A stretch of DNA of 64,000 nucleotides from Branchipolynoe longqiensis. Taxonomy: Eukaryota > Annelida > Polychaeta > Phyllodocida > Polynoidae. This document shows positions 19,661 through 30,986 of this stretch, piece after piece. Location of the stretch: assembly GCA_030323885.1 (NCBI GenBank), contig CM059186.1:19816998-19880997 (forward strand), in the 5' to 3' direction. A model generated the notes under the pieces. It was not told the DNA's origin. It did no database searches and was given only the letters and a program-made list of their open reading frames with translations. A program made the position numbers and the translations under genes. Numbering within the stretch: the stretch's first letter is position 1; each line of letters opens with the position of its first letter.

Positions 19661-20370
19661 ACCATGGAACCCCATGCCCACACACAACACTAACCAATCA
19701 CATAACTCCTACACCTCCGCCTCTCTAGCCAATCAAATTAGTACACAATCAGGGGAGCTACCAGTACCAGCAACCCACACTATGGTCAGTCGACCTCGCC
19801 TCCTCTCGCTGACCACTTCGCAACCTTCATTTACACCCACCCACCCACACCTGCCGATTGGTTGCCTACCAGCCAATCAAAACAAAAATAAAGGAACACA
19901 AATTTACAAAGCTTCTTAACAAAATTTAACATAAAATTGCATACCATAAACAATTGCCACCCGCGCAATTGACAATTCACCTTAAATGTATAATTATTGA
20001 TATCTATCGTTAATTTACTTATTTTGTATATATTACCAATTCTTATATAATGATGTGTTGTCTATATGTCTCATCCTCCCTCATACCATCCTCATACGTG
20101 ATCATTTAACATGACCTTCGTATGGCCGTCACTTGCCCGACATGAGCCAATGCAATGTGTATATGCCGCTGGGGGATGGAGGGCGTGCCCGAATAAAAGC
20201 CATGATTTTCCCAGACCAGCCTCTGCGTCCTCTGTGCCCATGATAGCAATGATGGAGCAATGGACAAAAAGTGGGATGTAAAAAGATAAACTTTTTGCCC
20301 ATGTTGACGGTTTGAATCCAATGTTTATGTCATTTTTTTGATTGGCGTTTACGTGGTGTTGCGCCTGAAC
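19661..20370. other. Unassigned stretch
   Basis: No coding signal was seen. gaataaaagccatgattttc near 20192 resembles a poly(A)-signal region of a retroelement end, but nothing supports it further. Confidence 0.25.
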
Positions 20371-20386
20371 CCTTCATATATATATT

Positions 20387-20417
<31 letters not shown>

Positions 20418-20456
20418 ATTACATGTATAGATATATATATATATATATATATATGT
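20371..20456. repeat. TA/TTA microsatellite
   Basis: Long runs of tatata with tatttatata interruptions. Confidence 0.9.
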
Positions 20457-20582
20457 ACCCAAGCCATCGGATTATTCAAACTAAAGCTATTTAACCTGGT
20501 CCCATTCACTTAAAAGTCCTAATTTCGGTACCGGTATTCGATAGTCACAAATGCGCGCGCAAAGGACGCTGGGAGTTTTCGT

Positions 20583-21047
20583 GCCGGTGTGGCAGTTTCA
20601 GCTTGTTCCCGTGCTCAGCCGTGTCCCGTTGCTTCTGCGCATGCGTGGATTTCGCATCAACTCGGGTCACCCGAGACACTTATTGGCGCATGCGCACATC
20701 CTACAAACTCGGGTAGAATAATCGAATACGCTTCTCCGCGCTCGGGTGGACAATTTTTTTTTTTTAATAACCGATAAAACTACAGCAAAATAGGATTTAA
20801 AGTATTTTATGATGGCCTAGTTTACCTATATTTTCATTTAATTAATCTAAGTTATTCTTTTTTTGCAGACGGTGCGTGTATTTGTCGACTCCACTCACTG
20901 TGTTCTATTTGACATTCTGACGACTGGGATGACCCGAGTCGCCCGGGTAGTGTTAATCGATTACGGCCATGCTTATTAGATTCTGACGCATGCGCAGAAG
21001 CGAGGGACACGGCTGAGCACGGGAACAAGCTGAAACCGCCACACCGG
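20583..21047. repeat. Foldback element with ~64-bp inverted arms
   Basis: The left arm 20583-20646 (gccggtgtggcagtttcagc ... ctgcgcatgcgt) and right arm 20986-21047 (acgcatgcgcagaag ... ccacaccggc) are near-perfect reverse complements. The inner sequences ctcgggtcacccgag and gatgacccgagtc extend the symmetry. The spacer is about 340 bp and AT-rich. There is no coding capacity. Confidence 0.8.
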
Positions 21048-21059
21048 CCCCGATAGAGG

Positions 21060-22050
21060 GCGCCCTGCTATGTGTGCGTCTACAGTCTAGTACAAAACAT
21101 GTTTGTCCTATATGTAGTGACCTCTGCGCAGAACTGTAATCATCAGGCCTCATTATGGTCGTCGTCTAAATGTAAGCGCCGGCCAATGATTCAACTCATT
21201 AGTCACCTTGGTCAGTTGTCTCAGAAATGTCAGCTCAGGCGATGTTTCTAAGAATAAAAGGACCATCATGACTATGCCTGAAAAGTCTATTTGCGTCTGC
21301 TTCTTCTCGTAGCATATCTGGCTGATTAATAATGTCAAATTGGGAGCACTGCCTGGAATTGGGATGAATGGAATGAATTATATATATTTACATATATTTG
21401 TGTACATAGAGAGATATATCCTCATCCTATATTATTATAGATTTGGGAAGAACCTGAATTTCTACACACAGGCCTGTATGTCAGCTGCGTAGATGTACAT
21501 AGTCAGCTAAGTTATCATATACAGGTTAGGAAAAAAAACTTGGAAATTAAAAAAAAAACTAATATAGAAACTACTAACACCCAAAACCGCAAAGGTTGCC
21601 CCGAGAAAGATCAGGTAAACACTCCTGAATGCGGGACCAGACCAATCCAGTATCACAGCTGTCCAGCGTTGAAAACACGCACCCTCATGGGAGCTTATAC
21701 GTTATGGGCAGAATAAAAAACTTGTCACAAAAAAAAAGATAATAGCATGTAGACCATATATGTATATTTCGGTATAAAGGAATGCATTTCATATCTATAG
21801 ATATAAGTAGATATATATATATTACGAATAGAAATATGCTTTATATGTATACATCATTCTAACAAATATCGGTTATATATGAAGAGATATATGCCTTATA
21901 TGTGTGTGTACTACACAGTTTATATATAGATCTATATATCAATATATAGATATATATATATATATATATGAACTGACATATGTTTTATATATGTACTATA
22001 TAGCATTCTAACAAATATTGGATGAATATAAATAGATATATATGAATAGA
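21060..22050. other. Unassigned AT-rich stretch
   Basis: gaataaaaggaccatcatga near 21251 may mark an old retroelement end. Many TATA-type microsatellites lie between 21360 and 22050. No protein or shared element was seen. Confidence 0.3.
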
Positions 22051-22074
22051 GCGAAAGACCCGAACATGGGCGGG

Positions 22075-22200
22075 GTGGAGTGAAGTGTGCCGGTACCCCT
22101 CCCAAACCCCAAACCCCAACCCCCACCCAGGAGGGGGGGATGAACAGGACACTACAGAGAGTATTACACGCGATATCAGTCTTATCACTATTCATACTAC
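22075..22200 (+). repeat. Dispersed repeat R6, copy 1
   Basis: agtgaagtgtgccggtaccc, a G/C-rich block, gacactacagagagtatta and cagtcttatcactattcat recur in the same order at 45397-45502. Both copies sit inside TA/TATC-rich DNA. Confidence 0.6.
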
Positions 22201-22584
22201 ATTGCATGTATAACATATATCTCATATATCTTTATATTTGAATATAAATGTATACGTTATATGTGTAACATAAAGCCTACCTAACATATATTGCATATAT
22301 GAATAGAGATATACACGATATGTTATATATGTAAAATAAAGCATGCCTAACATATATCGTGGGAGAGGAATGTAGCTCGGGCGGTAGGTGAAGGCTTGAT
22401 GGTGTGGGTCATCCTATCGATCCTGCTCGGTGGACACATTTGCAGTTTGTGCTATTTTATTCTCTTAGGGTGGGTCCCCGAGGGATGGGGGAGTACTTTG
22501 ACGGCTGAATACAAATTCGTTTTACCCACATTTGCTCATCTGTCTCATTGCTTTGCCGAATCAGCCGATTGCGACCTGATCGGC

Positions 22585-23731
22585 TGTATCGCTTTGGTTA
22601 AAGCCTGGCATGAAAAGAAAAAGGAAAAAAAAAGAAGCCTGATCACCGAATTGGACTCATTGACCTCTCGCTAGCAGTAAACACAAACAGTGTCCTGATC
22701 AGAGATAATCAAATTGCGTCCCTGGCAGAGAGCATTCCAGTTGATCTGAATAATCGATACAAACCTATGAAAGGCAGACCGGAAGTGTCCAGACAGTGTT
22801 AAGAATTAACTCAATGTGTGTGTAGTGTGCTTGTGCAGAGGGAGTGTATATGCTATATACATTCATTCCGGCTAGTCATACAAGTTGCATTGGGTTCAAG
22901 CTCAACAGTCATTTGGCTGCTGGCCCACCAGGTGGTGTGCAAAGGTTCGGTTCGGCTTGGCCAGGCAGGTCTTATTGCCATTTTGTTTCACTTATACCCC
23001 TGTCAGACTACGACGTAATGAGCCAACGTGAGCCTAACGTGGTGATATTTCGTCATTACGTTGATGTACGTTGGATTACGTTATGATGACGTCATAATGA
23101 CGTTAGAGTGACGTCGAGCTACGTCACATTACGTCGTGTTACGTCGAATTACGTCGAGGTTTTGGACATGTTCAAAAGTTTCGACGTAGGTCGAACGTAA
23201 GGGTTTACGTTTGCCGTACGTTCTGTTCACGTTCAGCGAACGTCAATGACGTTAAACGGACGTTATTCCAACGCTCCTCACTACGTTCAACTACGTTCCA
23301 CTACGTTGACCCCCATTAAACCAAGTGCAAATGCCCACGGGGCGTAATGGGAACGTCAGGACAACATCAGGAGAACGTCAGGAGAACGTCAGGAGAACGT
23401 GCATTCAACTTACGTTCAACGTCTCATGACGTAGCGAACGTCACGTAACGTTCTTCTGACGATGGAATAACGTTCATAACGTTCCGTCAGCGTCATTACG
23501 TTGACCTCTCTCGTCGAACGACGGTATCACTACGCTTTACCGACGTTGCTCTCTCGTCCACTACGCTGCATCCACGTTCAACTTGTGCCCAAATTTGCAT
23601 ACTACGCCGAGAAGTTCAACGTTCTTCACGTTCTCCCTACGTTGACGTCGTTACGTCGTAGTGTGACAGCCCCATAAGTTGCGCGCCAAGTGTCATGGTT
23701 TGTTAATCTGGCAACAAAGGCAGATTCTTGT
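22585..23731 (+). repeat. Tandem duplication unit 1, interrupted by M1
   Basis: It begins tgtatcgctttggttaaagc and includes gaaaggcagaccggaagtgt and cattttgtttca. It is then interrupted by the M1 element (22997-23674), and resumes gttgcgcgccaagtgtcatg to ggcagattcttg. Without M1 the unit is about 467 bp. It is followed directly by unit 2. Confidence 0.85.
22997..23674 (+). repeat. M1 foldback element (ACGT-word MITE), copy 2
   Basis: Ends CCCCTGTCAGACTACGACGT and ACGTCGTAGTGTGACAGCCC lie between TA dinucleotides. It is highly similar along its length to 5644-6332. It has fewer aacgtcaggag units (about four). It lies inside tandem unit 1, while unit 2 preserves the empty site. Confidence 0.85.
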
Positions 23732-24213
23732 TGTATCACTTTGGTTAAAGCCTGTCATGAAAAGGAAAGAAAAACCCTGACCACCAAATTGGACTTATTG
23801 TCCTCTCGCTAGCAACAAACACAAACACTGTCCTGATCAGAGATAATCAAATTGTGTACCTGTCAGAGAGCATCCCAATGGACACTGAATAATTGATACA
23901 AACCTATGAAAGGCGGACCGGAAGTGTCCAGACAGTGTTAAGAATTAACTCGGTGTTTGCGTGTGCAGTGTGTTTGAGTAGAGGGAGTGTATATATATAT
24001 GCCTTATACATTCTGTCCGGCTAGTCATGAAAGTTGAATCGGGTTCAAGCTCATCAGTCATTCGGCTGCTGGCCTGCCAAGTGGCCCTGCGTCGGCTCGG
24101 CTCGGCTCGGCTCGGCTCAGCTCGGCCAGTCACGTCTTGTCGCCATTTTGTTTCACCGAGTTGCACTACAAGTGTCATGGTTTGCTGATCTGGCAACAAA
24201 GGCAGATTCTTTC
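23732..24213 (+). repeat. Tandem duplication unit 2 (no M1 insertion)
   Basis: It repeats unit 1 from tgtatcactttggttaaagc through gaaaggcggaccggaagtgt, ccattttgtttcaccgagtt and ggcaacaaaggcagattctt without the M1 element. It contains a (CTCGG)n run at about 24091-24126. Confidence 0.85.
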
Positions 24214-24476
24214 ACTGACTGTTGAATGATTCCATAATGCTTTTAAAAAAAAAACATTTTGTATTACTGGTTTGTGGGTGTGACTGCTGCCACCAGTGAC
24301 CTCTCTCCTCAGAAGGCAAACATTGTCCTGGCGTTGGCGCTTGTTTTGGTTTGGGTGTCAGAATTCAATCCACAACATATAATTACTTCCATATTTAATC
24401 AAGTTACACACTCCGATAGCTTTAGGGGCTTCTGCCACTTTTCTTATACACATACAAATGATGCGCAACACATTAC

Positions 24477-24570
24477 CGTACGGGGTAGCCGAGTCGGTAG
24501 AGCGCAGGCTTCCGGCGTCTGAGATCGGGAGTTTAATTCCCGGTCGAGTCAATCCAAAGACTAACAAAAT
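24477..24570 (+). mobile_element. SINE-B head fragment
   Basis: ggggtagccgagtcggtaga, ggagtttaattcccggtcga and then the start of the body. It is truncated after about 95 bp and faces an inverted partner. Confidence 0.75.
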
Positions 24571-24581
24571 CTATACTTCCT

Positions 24582-24748
24582 ATCCCTCCTTGCCGTAGTC
24601 CCTATCCTAATAATGCCAAGCCCCAGGATAGGAAGCAACAAGTTTCAATTTTGTAAGGTCATTGGTTTGATTCAACCGGGAATCGAACTCCCGACCTTCC
24701 GCACGGGAAACCTGTGCTCTACCGATTGGGCCACCGAGTTCGGTGTGT
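24582..24748 (-). mobile_element. SINE-B head fragment, inverted partner
   Basis: The complement of the body and head (ccctatcctaataatgccaa ... ctaccgattgggccaccgag). With 24477-24570 it forms a tail-less inverted pair. Confidence 0.75.
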
Positions 24749-24884
24749 TGTCGTCATAGAGTAGCAATACATACACTCAGAGCAATATGTTGGTGAATGT
24801 TAAGGAGGGGACGCTAAACCAGGGATGTTGTCAAGTAAAAGACATTCAGATATCGCGCATGCGCACTTCCCACCATTAAGGACC

Positions 24885-25226
24885 CGGCGCGGTGGCCGAC
24901 TCGATAGAGCGTGGGCTTCGCATGCGGAGGTCGGGAGCTCGATTTCCAGTCGAGGCAAACCAATGACTTGCAAAATTGATACTTGTCACTTCCTAGCCAG
25001 GTGCTCGGCATTAATAGGATAGGGAAAGGACTGGTTAGCTCAGTGTCAAGATAAATATTGTGACTCAATGGGATATCGGGTCATGGTGGCCGGCGGCCTG
25101 ATTTCCCAGTGGGGCAGCACTATAAAGTCGCCATTAGTGCGCACTGGCACAAGAAGTCAGTACCTGTCCTGATATGACCTTAGATGTTGCCAGGATGTAA
25201 AGCTCCAACAACCAACCAAATCAAGG
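24885..25226 (+). mobile_element. SINE-B copy
   Basis: It has the head acccggcgcggtggccgact, the common body, and the tail aggatgtaaagctccaacaa. The tail region is followed by two more degenerate tail copies (see next entry). Confidence 0.85.
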
Positions 25227-25366
25227 TCCCGATTCTATGCTATGACTTTAGATATTGCCATGATGTAAAGCTCCAACAATCCATCCAAATCAAGGACTCG
25301 GCAGCACGTTATGACCTGAGATGTTACCAGGACAAAAAACTCCAACAACCAACCAAATCAAGAACC
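25160..25366 (+). repeat. Triplicated SINE-B tail, ~65-70 bp tandem repeat
   Basis: Three units, each holding a tatgacctt-like stretch, gatgttgccaggatgtaaa-like sequence and ctccaacaaccaaccaaatc, follow one another before the triplet array. Confidence 0.8.
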
Positions 25367-25379
25367 GGGCACCACGCAC

Positions 25380-26105
25380 CACGCAGCCGCAGCCGCCGCC
25401 ACCGACCGCTCCTGCCGCTGCTGCTGCCTCTTCTGCTGCTGCTGCCTCTTCTGCTGCTGCTGCCTCTTCTGCTGCTGCTGCCTCTTCTGCTGCTGCTGCC
25501 TCTTCTGCTGCTGCTGCCTCTTCTGCTGCTGCTGCCTCTGCTTCCGCTGCTGCTGCTGCCATTGCTGCTGCTGCTGTTTCTACTGCTGCTTCTTCGGCTG
25601 CCGCTTCTTCTGCTGTTGCTTCTTCCGCTGCTGCTGCCGCTGCTTCTGTTGCTATTTCTACTGCTGCTGTTTCTGCTGCCGCTGCTGCTGCCGCCTCTGC
25701 CGCTTCTCCTGCCGCTGCTGCTTCTACTGCCGCTGCTGCTGCTATTTCTACTGCCGCTGCTGCTGCTATTTCTACTGCTGCTGCTTCTGCTGCCGCTGCT
25801 GCTGCCGCTTCTGCTGCTTCTCCTGCCGCTGCTACTTCTACTGCCGCTGCTGCTGCTATTTCTACTGCCGCCACTGCTGTTGTTGCTGCCTCTGCTGGTG
25901 CTGCCGCCGCTGCTGCTGCTGATGTTGCTGCTGCTGCTATTTCTACTGTCGCCGCTGCCGCCGCTGCCGCTGCTACTGCTATTCCTGCTGCCGCTGCTGC
26001 TGCTGCCACTGCTGCTGCTGCCGCTGCTGCTGCTATATCTGCTGCTGCTGCTATATCTGCTGCTGCTGCTGCTGCCGCTGCTGCTGCTGATGTCGCTGCC
26101 CAAAA
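25380..26105. repeat. Triplet array (CTG/CCT/CTT), partly 18-bp units
   Basis: About 725 bp of ctg, gct, ctt and gcc triplets. The left part has roughly seven perfect 18-bp units cctcttctgctgctgctg. The right part is less regular. Long ORFs occur on both strands (poly-Leu, poly-Ala, poly-Ser, poly-Glu/Ala) because the repeat has no stop triplets. They have no domain and start inside SINE sequence, so I treat them as artefacts. Confidence 0.9.
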
Positions 26106-26329
26106 GTTTTAAATGCCATTTCCTACCTGTTTGCGGTCATTCGCCGCCAATCACCTGGGTCAACAAAGGTGTCACCGCCGCTAGTCATTTGAGCGGGCCC
26201 CTGTGACTAGCAGCTAGGCACGGGAGGGGGAGGGGTTACAAACAAATCAATGACCATCCTCCCAAAATGCCACCAATCAGCACAGCTTTCACACATCGGT
26301 TACATGTGGCTTATTGGATTATCTGTTTG
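26106..26329. other. Unassigned stretch
   Basis: No coding signal or shared repeat was seen. Confidence 0.3.
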
Positions 26330-26530
26330 TTTTTGTTTGTTTGGGGGTTCACTTCCTAGGAAAATATACGGTCATGTGACGATGGGTACCGACTTGTGAC
26401 TGACAATGCGCGGGCATTGGGCATGGCAGCTTTATAGTGAGCTAGAGTGGGGCAGGCGTAATGATGCAGTGGCATCCCATTAAATCACATTCCCCTGACA
26501 CTCTAGCTAACATATATTGCCCTAGTCAGG
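26330..26530 (-). mobile_element. Diverged SINE copy
   Basis: gatgggtaccgacttgtgac, agctttatagtgagctagag, aatcacattcccctgacact and gccctagtcagg follow the order of an inverted SINE-A/B body, heavily mutated. Confidence 0.55.
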
Positions 26531-26706
26531 TTGAACGCCAGGAGTTTACTGCCAGGTATCGTTTTTATTTGAAAATGGATAGAACCCAGAATAAGCGCTC
26601 AGCCACCCATTAGGTCATTTCGTCCGATTGTTTGTTTACTGTTTTTGTTTTGCTTTTATTAAAAGGGATAGTTTATATTATGCTAATGCCAGGGTGCAGA
26701 TTGAGA

Positions 26707-26770
26707 GGGGGGCGTGGGCGTGGGCGTGGGCGTGGGCGTGGGCGTGGGCGTGGGCGTGGACGTGGGCGTG
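26707..26770 (+). repeat. (GGGCGT)n hexanucleotide array
   Basis: About ten units of gtgggc/gggcgt with one gtggac variant. The Gly/Arg ORF is an artefact. Confidence 0.9.
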
Positions 26771-26920
26771 AGTGTGTGGTTTGCAAGGAGGAGAGTGATG
26801 CAGATATGGTGTCGGCATGATGTGTCTGATGGGCGTGGAATGGTCATTGGGTGAGAGTGGTGTATGTGTGGGTGTGAGTGTGGGGGTTGGCGTGGTGTGG
26901 GTGTGGGTGTGGGTGTGGGC

Positions 26921-27550
26921 AGAGAGCGTGTATATAAACAGATGAGAGGGACAACTCCCATACTAGAGCATGTAACAGCTGCCGACTGTGGCACTCCAAG
27001 TGGTGGTTGTTGAACAGCTTAAGCATATGGGCAAACCTCAAGGCATTTTCAATGGCAGTGAGCAATCTTCATACAAAAAACATTAAATATCTCTAAAACT
27101 ACAACACCTAGAAACAAACTGATTGGAATACACATAGAAAACATGTTTACCAACGAGATTATATTAAATTGATATGGTTAAGCTTCTGGATTTCTATTAA
27201 TTTTGAATAAAACTGCCGTTTTTCACGACGCGTACGGCAAACTCAAGGCATTGTCAATGGCCTTGAGCAGTCTTCATACAGAAAACGTTAAATATCTCTA
27301 AAAGTACACCACATAGAAACAAACCGCTTGGAAGACATATAGAAAACATGTTTACCAAAAGGATTATATTAAATTGATAAGGTTAGGCTTCTGGATTTCT
27401 ATTAATTTTGAATAAAAACAAATGTTTTGCATTGAGCGTACCGGCAAACTCATGGCTTGTTCAACACTAACCGCCAGGAACGCCACTGTAGCCTGTGTTA
27501 CCGTTTTTCGCGGGAGTTGTCCCTCTCATCTGTTTATATACACGCTCTCT
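26921..27550. repeat. MITE with perfect 39-bp terminal inverted repeats and internal tandem repeats
   Basis: 26921-26959 and 27512-27550 are exact reverse complements (outer ends AGAGAGCGTGTATATAAACA and its complement). Both flanks are GTGTGG-type minisatellite, so the element inserted into that array. Inside, a unit of about 205 bp (ggcaaactcaaggcattttc-like through gaataaaa) occurs twice in tandem with a third partial start at about 27442. No ORF. Confidence 0.85.
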
Positions 27551-27990
27551 GGTGTGGGTGTGGGCATGATGTGTGTGGTGGGCGTGGGATGGACTTTGGG
27601 TGACCGTGGTGTGGGTGTGCAGCTATACGTTATGGGTATGATTTGTTTCGAGTGGGGGGGGGGGGGGGTGTTGGCTGAATGTGATTTGAGTGTGTACGAG
27701 GTGTTGATTCGATGAGGATAAAGATATCAAGCAAGTGTATTTCCCTCTGAGTACAAGTATGTAGTATAGGTCGGTTGCGGGTGGGTGGAAAAGAAATCGC
27801 GGTCTAGGGTGGAACGCGGTGCTGGCTCACCAAGAAGTGCCGATGGCGAGCAGCCGCCACCTTATATGTCCATCGGCGCCAGGGGGTGACCGGGCGCTGC
27901 CACGAGTCTGGTGGATGGGGAGGGGAGTAAGGCGCCCGCCCTTCCACCGGTGAGTTAATCAAAAACAATGCTAACATTGTGGACATTGTG
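27551..27990. other. GT-rich flank and unassigned DNA
   Basis: GTGTGGG minisatellite remains at 27551-27680, then unremarkable DNA with no coding signal. Confidence 0.35.
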
Positions 27991-28680
27991 TATTTGGTGT
28001 GAGTGTGGGCGTGGTGTTTATGTGGGTGTGGTGTTAATGTGGGTGCGGTGTGAGTGGGAGTCTGATGTGAGTGTGGGTATGGTGTGAGTATGGTGTGAGT
28101 GTGGGTGTGGTGTTAATATGGGTGTGGTGTTAATGTGGGTGGGTTGTTAATGTGGGTGGGGTGTTTATGTGAGTGTGGTGTTAATGTGGGTGTGGTATTT
28201 ATGTGATGTGGTGTTAATGTGGGTGCGGTGTTTATGTGGGTCTGGTGTTAATAATAATAATATGGATGTTGTGTTAGTGTGGGTGTGGTGTTTATGTTAA
28301 TGTGGGTGTGGTGTGAGTGTGGATCAGGTAGGTGTGGGCGTGGTGTGGGTGTGGGGTGGTGTGGGTGTGGTGTGGGTGTGGTGTGGGTGTGGTGTGAGTG
28401 TGGTGTTAATGTGGGTGTGGTATTAATATGGATGTTGTGTCAGTGTGGCGGGAGTGTGGGTGGGGTGTGGTGTGGGTGTGGTGTGGGTGTGGATCAGGTA
28501 GGTGTGGGTGTGGTCTGATAGTCGGTGTGATGTGACAATGAGCACGGTGGTTAGTGCCCGCTTGAGGTGAGTGTGGGCGCGGTGTGAGTGTGTATGGTAG
28601 GAGTGTGGGTGTGCTGTGAGTGGGCGTGGTGTGAGTGTCTTAGTGTGGTTTGGGTGAGTGTGGTACAAGTGTGGGTGTGA
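27991..28680 (+). repeat. GT-rich minisatellite (gtgggtgtggtgttaat)
   Basis: About 690 bp of ggtgttaatgtgggtgtggt and ggtgtgagtgtgggtgtggt variants with unit lengths of about 15-20 bp. Cys/Gly/Val ORFs on the + strand and His/Thr ORFs on the - strand are artefacts. Confidence 0.9.
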
Positions 28681-28798
28681 CTACCAGTGTGTGCAGTGCC
28701 ACAGTGCAGAGAGTGGATCTGCATTGTGAATCTGTATAATATTAGCTGGCTATGTTAACCCCCCCTCCCACCACCACCACCACCACCACTTGAATCTA

Positions 28799-29075
28799 AT
28801 GCCAGGTACACACCTACCGTTTGTGCGCACCCACCTACCGTATACGATCTAAAACTGCCCGTTTCGCACACAAAAATCACTAGGTGTGCGCTCCCTACGC
28901 ACACCTAGCGATTGCGATTCCCGACTAAAACCTCAGTTTTAGGGCTAAAACCTGCCGATTACGATTGCGATTCGCGATTCGAAAAATGAATCGGCCCGTT
29001 TTCAGTTTTAAGCGGGTCAGGTCGAGTCGCGAGTTTTAGTGCGCGAATCGTAAACGGTAGGTGTGTACTTAGCAT
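28799..29075 (-). repeat. M3 foldback element, copy 2
   Basis: GCCAGGTACACACCTACCG at the left and ACGGTAGGTGTGTACTTAGC at the right. The interior has gcgattc, cgaatcg and tttagtgcgcgaatcg words. It is inverted relative to 3866-4140 and flanked by TA. Confidence 0.75.
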
Positions 29076-29891
29076 AAGATATTTATCGATCTCATATATA
29101 TCCAATACCGCAGTATGCTTTCTCCTATTGACTTCGCGCAAACATCCTACAAACTGTTTGTACGGCAGGAACCAGCCACCTCACGCCTAACAAGAGGTTG
29201 CCAGCACATCATGAAGGCGTTTCTTTCATTGTTGATTTACAATCTTCTCCTGATTACAGTAATTTCGGACATTACACCAAAGCTGCGCCTGGTTTACAAG
29301 CACAGATTTGGTTCTTTCTTTTTTAGATCCCAGAATTGATCTGCACCCAACCCGTTGTATATGCTTACATATATCCCGGCATGGAATATGTACCGGATAT
29401 GCTAAATGCATGCCGATTTCTGTGTGCTTAATGAACCGAAAAGATACAAATTTACACACAAAAAAAACACAAATTTAAACTTGAGTAGGCTAGATGAAAA
29501 CGAGGCTGAGAAAGTGGGCGTCTGCTCCCACACACACCCACCCACCTCACAGATATCCATACACACACACGCCCGCCCGCCCTAAAATATCCTGAACATA
29601 GAAGGAGAGAGGGAAGAAGGAGATTTGTAAGAAAGGAAAATGAAAGCAGCATTTCTGTTTGACTCGGTCCAAAGCTGCTTGCCGCAGAAGGTCTGTGCTG
29701 TGTAATGTTTACTACAAGCATGGTGCTGGGGAATGTTCACACGGCATAACTTCTAGATCAACCCTGTCGTCGTGTGTGTAACCACCCACACGTTAAAGCT
29801 GCATACTACGACGATGGCAGGATCACATTTATTTTATATACATGATGTATAAGCACTATGCGAGTATAAAGGCGCGGAAGGGAATTATTGT
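29076..29891. other. Unassigned stretch upstream of the Ngaro-like element
   Basis: No convincing coding region. gttaaagctgcatactac near 29793 resembles an M5 end. The ORFs here are short and show no family. Confidence 0.35.
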
Positions 29892-30094
29892 TGTAGAATA
29901 TAATTTATTATATATATATAAAGGAGGCGGAGTTTCCCCCCTTCTCTCTTTAATTAATTATTTATTATTTATCTCTTATTTATTTCTCACTGTATATTCG
30001 CTCCGGGCCACTCTTTTGCCCCGGGACTGCCATCTCATTGCCGCTTGGCTCAGTCCAGCCTTGACTGCATGCCTAGCACTACTTATTTTTAGCT
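29892..30094 (+). repeat. Ngaro-like terminal repeat A1
   Basis: It starts tgtagaatataatttattat, has tatatataaaggaggcggag (TATA-like), and ends cactacttatttttagct. It is the same length as A2 with one visible difference (gcctagc against gccgagc). Confidence 0.95.
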
Positions 30095-30986
30095 GTGAAA
30101 AGTGCTGTGAGAGGTAGCTGTCAACCTGCTGCCTGCTGCTACCTTCTACCTGTCAAGCTTCTACCTGTCAGCAACAGTCAATACAGTCAACCTGATACCT
30201 GTATTGGAAGAGGAGGACAAGGTCTGAGGGAATATCTCGTGAGATAAAACCATTACATAGTAATATCAACCCTCGACGACTTTGTCGAATTTCTCCGGGT
30301 CGAGTTTCATTGCCACCAATTTGAATGCAGCCGGCGGCGGCGGTCAGCGGGAATTGCTCGACACATTTTCGTTAGCTAAGCTGTCGACTGTGAATATATG
30401 GTCGACTAGTTTAACATTGCAAGTCAGTCTTTTTTGTACATGTGTGTCGAATATTAGGAACAATTTTGATTATCTAAAAAAAAACGTACGACGGCGGCCA
30501 ATTATAACGTTAAGCAGGCCACGAATCCATATACTTGATCAATGCTATAGACAAACTTATGTGTGTGTCGATTAAGCTCGCAGAGTGCCTAAATAAATAA
30601 TTTTATTAGTGAACTCTAAAATAAAATGGACGGTAAAAAAGATGGCGTCTTGATTGTCGAGGTCTCTTTACAACCATTGTGCTAGTCATTGCTAGTCAAG
30701 CATTGTCATTCATACATTGCCCAGAGACAAATGAACTAACTTAAGTGAATGTCGGCATTACACTTATACTCCTCTATATTATACATAGTTCTTATTCTTA
30801 TACTTACCAATTATATTGTATACACCTTTACAGTACATCCAATAAGAATTGAACATAGGCAGCAGCATAGAACATCACTCCATTGACTTTTGCTATGCTT
30901 CTCACATATAATTGAAATGCCTTTAACACTCGATCTACTTCAAACATCGGTACTGCTTCACTACATAATTTACACAAGTATTTATT
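30095..30986 (+). other. Ngaro-like 5' untranslated region
   Basis: Between A1 and the first Gag-like ATG there is no family-supported ORF. Short repeats (gcttctacctgtcagcaaca and similar) occur at 30125-30195. A transcription start downstream of the TATA-like sequence of A1 is plausible. Confidence 0.5.

Noticed and set aside
21100..21340. Possible LTR with gaataaaagg and gcagtg end
   Set aside because: Only a poly(A)-like signal supports it. No second copy, no target-site duplication and no clear primer-binding site.
24478..24560. tRNA-like sequence with A and B boxes, as in many other SINE heads
   Set aside because: The tRNA fold is not maintained, the sequence continues into the SINE body, and the same head recurs many times.
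25184..26206. Long poly-Leu, poly-Ala and poly-Ser ORFs on both strands
   Set aside because: They come from stop-free triplet repeats, begin in SINE sequence and contain no domain.
27991..28680. Val/Gly/Cys-rich and His/Thr-rich ORFs
   Set aside because: Products of a GT minisatellite. The same holds for 59925-60535.
29115..29339. Hydrophobic 74-codon ORF that could be a small secreted protein
   Set aside because: Single short ORF with no splice context, no homologous copy and no domain.
30282..30575. Short ORF upstream of the Ngaro-like Gag
   Set aside because: It has no family resemblance and lies within the leader region. Chance ORF more likely.
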